Shown: piece after piece, positions 21,472 through 24,140 of the stretch
Layout of the letters: each line of letters begins with the position of its first letter
How positions within the stretch are numbered: the first letter of the stretch is position 1
DNA from: Akkermansiaceae bacterium UBA4589
Lineage (GTDB): Bacteria; Verrucomicrobiota; Verrucomicrobiia; Verrucomicrobiales; Akkermansiaceae
Reading direction: 5' to 3'
Assembly: GCA_002387565.1 (NCBI GenBank)
Contig: DGJT01000004.1
Coordinates: forward strand, 1-24,140
Length of the DNA stretch: 24,140 bases
Position numbers and translations under genes: made by a program
The notes under the pieces: model-generated
What the model saw: only the letters and a program-made list of their open reading frames with translations
Database searches by the model: none
What the model was told of the DNA's origin: nothing

Positions 21472-22110
21472 ATGATGCATCAAACAGAAACTCCATTTCG
21501 TCCTGTACGAGTAGGTATTGGTGGGCCAGTTGGCTCAGGTAAAACTATGTTATTGCTTAGACTTATTGAAGCTTTGCATGAGCGTTATTCATTGGTGGCT
21601 ATTACCAATGATATTTATACGACTGAAGACGCCCAATTTTTAGTCAAGAATAGCGCGCTAGACGCTGAACGTATTTTAGGTGTAGAGACGGGTGGCTGTC
21701 CTCATACCGCTATTCGTGATGATACAAGCATGAATGAAGTGGCTATAGAAAATCTCATCGAAAAGCACCCCGATACTCAGCTCGTACTTATGGAGAGCGG
21801 AGGAGATAATTTGTCTGCTACCTTTTCTCCAGATTTAGTAGATGCTTTTATTTATATCATCGATGTCGCCGAGGGAGATAAAATCCCACGTAAAGGAGGC
21901 CCTGCTATTCGATTCTCAGATTTAATGATTATTAATAAAATTGAGCTAGCTCCTCATGTAGGTGCAGACTTAGCTGTTATGGATAGAGACTCTAAGATTC
22001 AGCGTGAGCATCGTCCGTTTATCTTTTGTGATTTAAAAACTTACCAAGGCCTTGATGATGTCATTGCTTGGTTAGAAAAAGAATGCCTCTTTGCCATTAA
22101 AGGAAAATAA
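21472..22110 (+). CDS. ureG: Urease accessory GTPase UreG
   Basis: The protein has 212 aa, a SIMIBI-class GTPase driving nickel insertion. P-loop GGPVGSGKT (17-25), the nickel-binding CPH (C76-H78 in ETGGCPHTAIRDD), ESGGDNLSATFSPDL, DVAEGDKIPRKGGPA and the guanine motif NKIEL are all present. The start is ATGATG, 18 bp after ureF. The gap is T-rich without SD motif. Confidence 0.97.
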   Translation: MMHQTETPFRPVRVGIGGPVGSGKTMLLLRLIEALHERYSLVAITNDIYTTEDAQFLVKNSALDAERILGVETGGCPHTAIRDDTSMNEVAIENLIEKHPDTQLVLMESGGDNLSATFSPDLVDAFIYIIDVAEGDKIPRKGGPAIRFSDLMIINKIELAPHVGADLAVMDRDSKIQREHRPFIFCDLKTYQGLDDVIAWLEKECLFAIKGK

Positions 22111-22112
22111 TC

Positions 22113-23015
22113 ATGCCAACTACTACCATAGCACCTTCAGTAAAAACCATCCCAACAGTGGATGGAGGTGTTTTTGGTGGAGTTGATTTAATTTATGATA
22201 CTAGATTAGCTAAGGGAGATAATAAGAATGAGCTGCGCAGTTATCTAGCTAAACAATGGGTACGTCCACCCCTACATCTAGCCAAGAGTTATGAAGATGA
22301 CCAATGGGCATTAAATCTACTTATGAGTCCCACAGCTGGTTTACTAGCAGGGGATAAGATAGAGATTAATATCCAAGTGTTAAATCAAGCAAAAGCAGCT
22401 GTGATTAGTCCTGCAGCCTGCCGTGTACACACCATGCAGAATGGCAGTGCCAGTATTTATCAGCATTATCAAGTATCGAATCAATCCATCTTGGATATTT
22501 GGGCTGCTCCTCTGATTTTGCAAAAACAAGCCTCACTCAAACAAGACACAAGAGTGGATATAGATGCTAGCTCTACTTTGTTTATGTTAGAGAGCATCAT
22601 GCCTGGGCGTAGTGCTTACGCTGAGAGCTTTAGTTTTGATTCTTGGAGTTCAAAATTAGAAATTTACTTAGATCAAGAGTTGCTTGTTTATGAAAACTTT
22701 ACGGTTAAGCCTGGTCAAGGGGATGTCAAAGACTGGCAGACTTTTTATCCAGACGCCCATTATGCGAGCTTTTACTACATCAGCCCACAAGTAGACAAGG
22801 CATTCATAGCTCAACTCCATGAGTTAGAATTAGGTGTAGATACTAAATTAGGTGCCAGTTTATGCACCAATAACAAGGGGATAGGTATTAAACTATTATC
22901 ACGCAATAGTCTGCATCTACGTAAAGCCATAATCACAGTTAGAGAGTTTTTCGAAAACCAAACGACTATTTCTTTTCCTCGTGCAACCAAAAGAGCGCAA
23001 ACATTCTATCATTAA
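22113..23015 (+). CDS. ureD: Urease accessory protein UreD (UreH)
   Basis: The protein has 300 aa. UreD binds apourease and recruits UreF and UreG. It shows RPPLHLAKSYEDD, SPTAGLLAGDKIEI (conserved GGL-GD type motif), ISPAACRVHTMQNGSA, WAAPLILQKQASLKQDT, ESIMPGRSAYAE and the late LHLRKAIITVREFF. It comes last in the operon, two bases after ureG. A possible SD-like AAAGGA lies 9 bp upstream of its ATG, one of the very few in the window. The order ureABCEFGD resembles that in Actinobacillus and Haemophilus. Confidence 0.94.
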   Translation: MPTTTIAPSVKTIPTVDGGVFGGVDLIYDTRLAKGDNKNELRSYLAKQWVRPPLHLAKSYEDDQWALNLLMSPTAGLLAGDKIEINIQVLNQAKAAVISPAACRVHTMQNGSASIYQHYQVSNQSILDIWAAPLILQKQASLKQDTRVDIDASSTLFMLESIMPGRSAYAESFSFDSWSSKLEIYLDQELLVYENFTVKPGQGDVKDWQTFYPDAHYASFYYISPQVDKAFIAQLHELELGVDTKLGASLCTNNKGIGIKLLSRNSLHLRKAIITVREFFENQTTISFPRATKRAQTFYH

Positions 23016-23075
23016 ACATCTCCCCAATTCTCCTTCAATACAATAACCAACTATTTGATTAACCAAACATACATT

Positions 23076-23339
23076 ATGAAAATAACAGCCCTTATCACTA
23101 CCAAAGTAAGTCTATGCATAGCATCTATGGTTGGAGTGCAAGCACACCTCATTGATACTAATGGCACGCATAAGAGTTCAGATATCAATGTGCATCATCC
23201 TGCTATAGGTCTAGAGCTACCTATTGCACTGCTTATAATAGCTTTAACCATTTATCAAATAGTGGCTAAAAAACGTCTTAAAAAGTATCAGTTCGCCGCT
23301 CTTATTCTTATCTTGTCTGGATCTTTGCTTTTTGTGTGA
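23076..23339 (+). CDS. Small membrane protein after ureD, unrecognised
   Basis: The protein has 87 aa from the ATG at 23076; the frame extends to a TTG at 23055, but the ATG fits the signal sequence better. The N-terminus is a signal peptide (VSLCIASMVGVQA, likely cut before HL). A short segment with H24, H32, H40 and H41 follows. Two hydrophobic segments lie at about 47-63 and 72-87, separated by KKRLKK. I do not recognise the family. Its position 60 bp after ureD and the histidine-bearing periplasmic loop make a role in nickel or urea handling conceivable, without direct evidence. HupE/UreJ proteins are larger. It converges on the next gene, 21 bp away, with no terminator between. Confidence 0.6.
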   Translation: MKITALITTKVSLCIASMVGVQAHLIDTNGTHKSSDINVHHPAIGLELPIALLIIALTIYQIVAKKRLKKYQFAALILILSGSLLFV

Positions 23340-23360
23340 AAACAACAGCTATATTAAGGT

Positions 23361-23738
23361 TTAAGCAGGGATGAAAGGCTGGCGAAAAGCCTCTTCAAAA
23401 TCATAACCATCTGCAAAATCTTCTTTGCTATCAGTAGGTTGTTTGCTTAGCACATTAGATTCGACCAAGGCAAACACCATTTCTCCAACATCTGAACACT
23501 TGTGTATACCCCATTGATTGAGCACCCAGTAGCTCATGGGACCATACTTTTCTAAAGCATACAAACGAAAGCCTTCAAGCAGGTCTGAGCCAGATACATG
23601 AGACAATCCTTGAGATTCATTTTTTGCGGCTTTATGTTTAACGCTAAAAGCTAAAGCTTCTTTGAGGAAAAAATAGGCAACAGCGTCATAACGCGGTTCT
23701 CTTTCTAAGATAGCAGGCAAGGCATGTTCAAAATCCAT
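23361..23738 (-). CDS. Minf_1886-like conserved protein of unknown function
   Basis: The protein has 125 aa from the ATG at 23738, which gives MDFEHALPAILEREPRYDAVAYFFLKEAL (shown in part), the usual beginning of this family. The open frame extends to 23792, but those extra 18 residues look unlike the family. Further matches to my memory of the family are HVSGSDLLEGFRLYALEKYG, VLNQWGIHKCSDVGEMVF, LVES and EDFADGYDFEEAFRQPF. I connect it with Minf_1886 (TIGR04138-type) proteins, common in Planctomycetes and Verrucomicrobia and of unknown function. It is acidic, probably cytoplasmic, and has no membrane segments. No SD motif precedes it. Confidence 0.7.
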   Translation of the reverse strand: MDFEHALPAILEREPRYDAVAYFFLKEALAFSVKHKAAKNESQGLSHVSGSDLLEGFRLYALEKYGPMSYWVLNQWGIHKCSDVGEMVFALVESNVLSKQPTDSKEDFADGYDFEEAFRQPFIPA

Positions 23739-24016
23739 AAATAAAGCAATAAGTGCTATGTACAGTTTGCTTAACCCAAAGCTATAAATCAAGCATAACT
23801 CTCACAGTAGAGCAAAAAAAACAAACCGTTAAAACTTACTAATAAGTAAGGTGTATAATAAATACTTATTTTAATGAGCTACTAAGTGGAGGTTTAAAGA
23901 TATTTTAGAGCAATTACCACCCTTAGAATTCATAGTGTTTTTGTTGTTGTATTGGGGGTAAAGTGGGTATGTTTTGCGAGTGTTAAAAAAAAGTGAAAAA
24001 AGAATGAAAAAACAAG
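23739..24016. other. Gene-free spacer at the right end
   Basis: No gene is seen. A perfect TATAAT preceded by TG lies at 23854-23859 (plus strand), but no good -35 is present. CTTACT/AGTAAG (23835-23850) is a 6-bp hairpin just before it. From about 23980 the plus strand is very A-rich with runs of A, which suits an UP element for the promoter at 24017. Confidence 0.4.
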
Positions 24017-24045
24017 TTGACGCATTTAGGTTTCTCGTGTAGAAC
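24017..24045 (+). promoter_or_regulatory. Strong promoter with A-rich upstream region, pointing off the right edge
   Basis: A -35 TTGACG (24017-24022), 17-bp spacer and -10 TAGAAC (24040-24045) follow about 35 A-rich bases that resemble an UP element. The predicted leader starts with a hairpin GCTCC/GGAGC (24049-24064) around CTTCGA. No start codon with coding sequence follows in the 75 nt left. This layout fits an rRNA operon or another stable RNA, but the body of the gene lies outside the window. Confidence 0.45.
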
Positions 24046-24140
24046 ATTGCTCCCTTCGAGGAGCGGCCAGCTGCAAAAGCGAGCCTGACTGAGAATGGGT
24101 TTTTTAAAACAAGTTTTTTGAGATAAAGATATTTCAGGTA

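Noticed and set aside
23793..24016. CRISPR array or phage attachment site
   Set aside because: No regularly spaced direct repeats occur here or elsewhere in the window, and no duplicate of the tRNA-Arg 3' end was found downstream of it.

Overview
This is an AT-rich bacterial chromosome window with typical Gram-negative content: periplasmic adaptors, an outer-membrane barrel, urease and GlnD. No single gene fixes the taxon. The gene at the right end looks like the Minf_1886 family, which I associate mainly with Planctomycetes and Verrucomicrobia. The thioesterase and the Fur-like regulator also look PVC-like. My best guess is Verrucomicrobiota, from remembered family signatures and not from a search. 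Almost every start codon lacks a Shine-Dalgarno motif, and starts are usually preceded by a pyrimidine.

Layout. (1) 1-4741, minus strand: a Fur-family regulator followed by a signal-peptide-bearing membrane-fusion protein, a GAF-like/HlyD protein, and an M50 zinc-protease/HlyD fusion that runs off the left edge. This resembles an export or envelope-stress operon under a metal- or peroxide-sensing repressor. (2) 4821-6289, minus strand: ahpC then fdhD, with a good promoter upstream of ahpC. (3) 6496-8204, plus strand: fabF and a hot-dog thioesterase, then tRNA-Arg(CCG) and a possible remnant of a transposase C-terminus. (4) 8872-12956, plus strand: the four-gene Anbu cluster, consisting of circularly permuted ATP-grasp, alpha-E protein, transglutaminase-like protease and the proteasome-like Anbu peptidase. 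The families are known but the substrate and product are not. (5) 12983-13250: a 268-bp element bounded by perfect 15-bp inverted repeats. The left-end sequence recurs at the left edge of the window inside the M50 gene. (6) 13304-16422: glnD, then rpsT with a clear promoter and a strong terminator. (7) 16758-17534: a TorF/TIGR02001-type outer-membrane protein with a structured leader. (8) 17774-23015: complete urease operon ureABCEFGD, preceded by several inverted repeats. (9) 23076-23738: a small membrane protein and a convergent Minf_1886-like gene. (10) The right edge holds a strong promoter with an A-rich upstream region, pointing out of the window, possibly for a stable RNA operon.

How the parts fit: glnD (nitrogen sensing), the TorF-like porin (a family often found next to glnK-amtB) and urease together suggest a nitrogen-acquisition neighbourhood. 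The Anbu cluster is the most intriguing unsolved biochemical system. The most unusual sequence-level signals are the SD-free translation starts, the inverted-repeat element, and the untranslated structures before torF and ureA.
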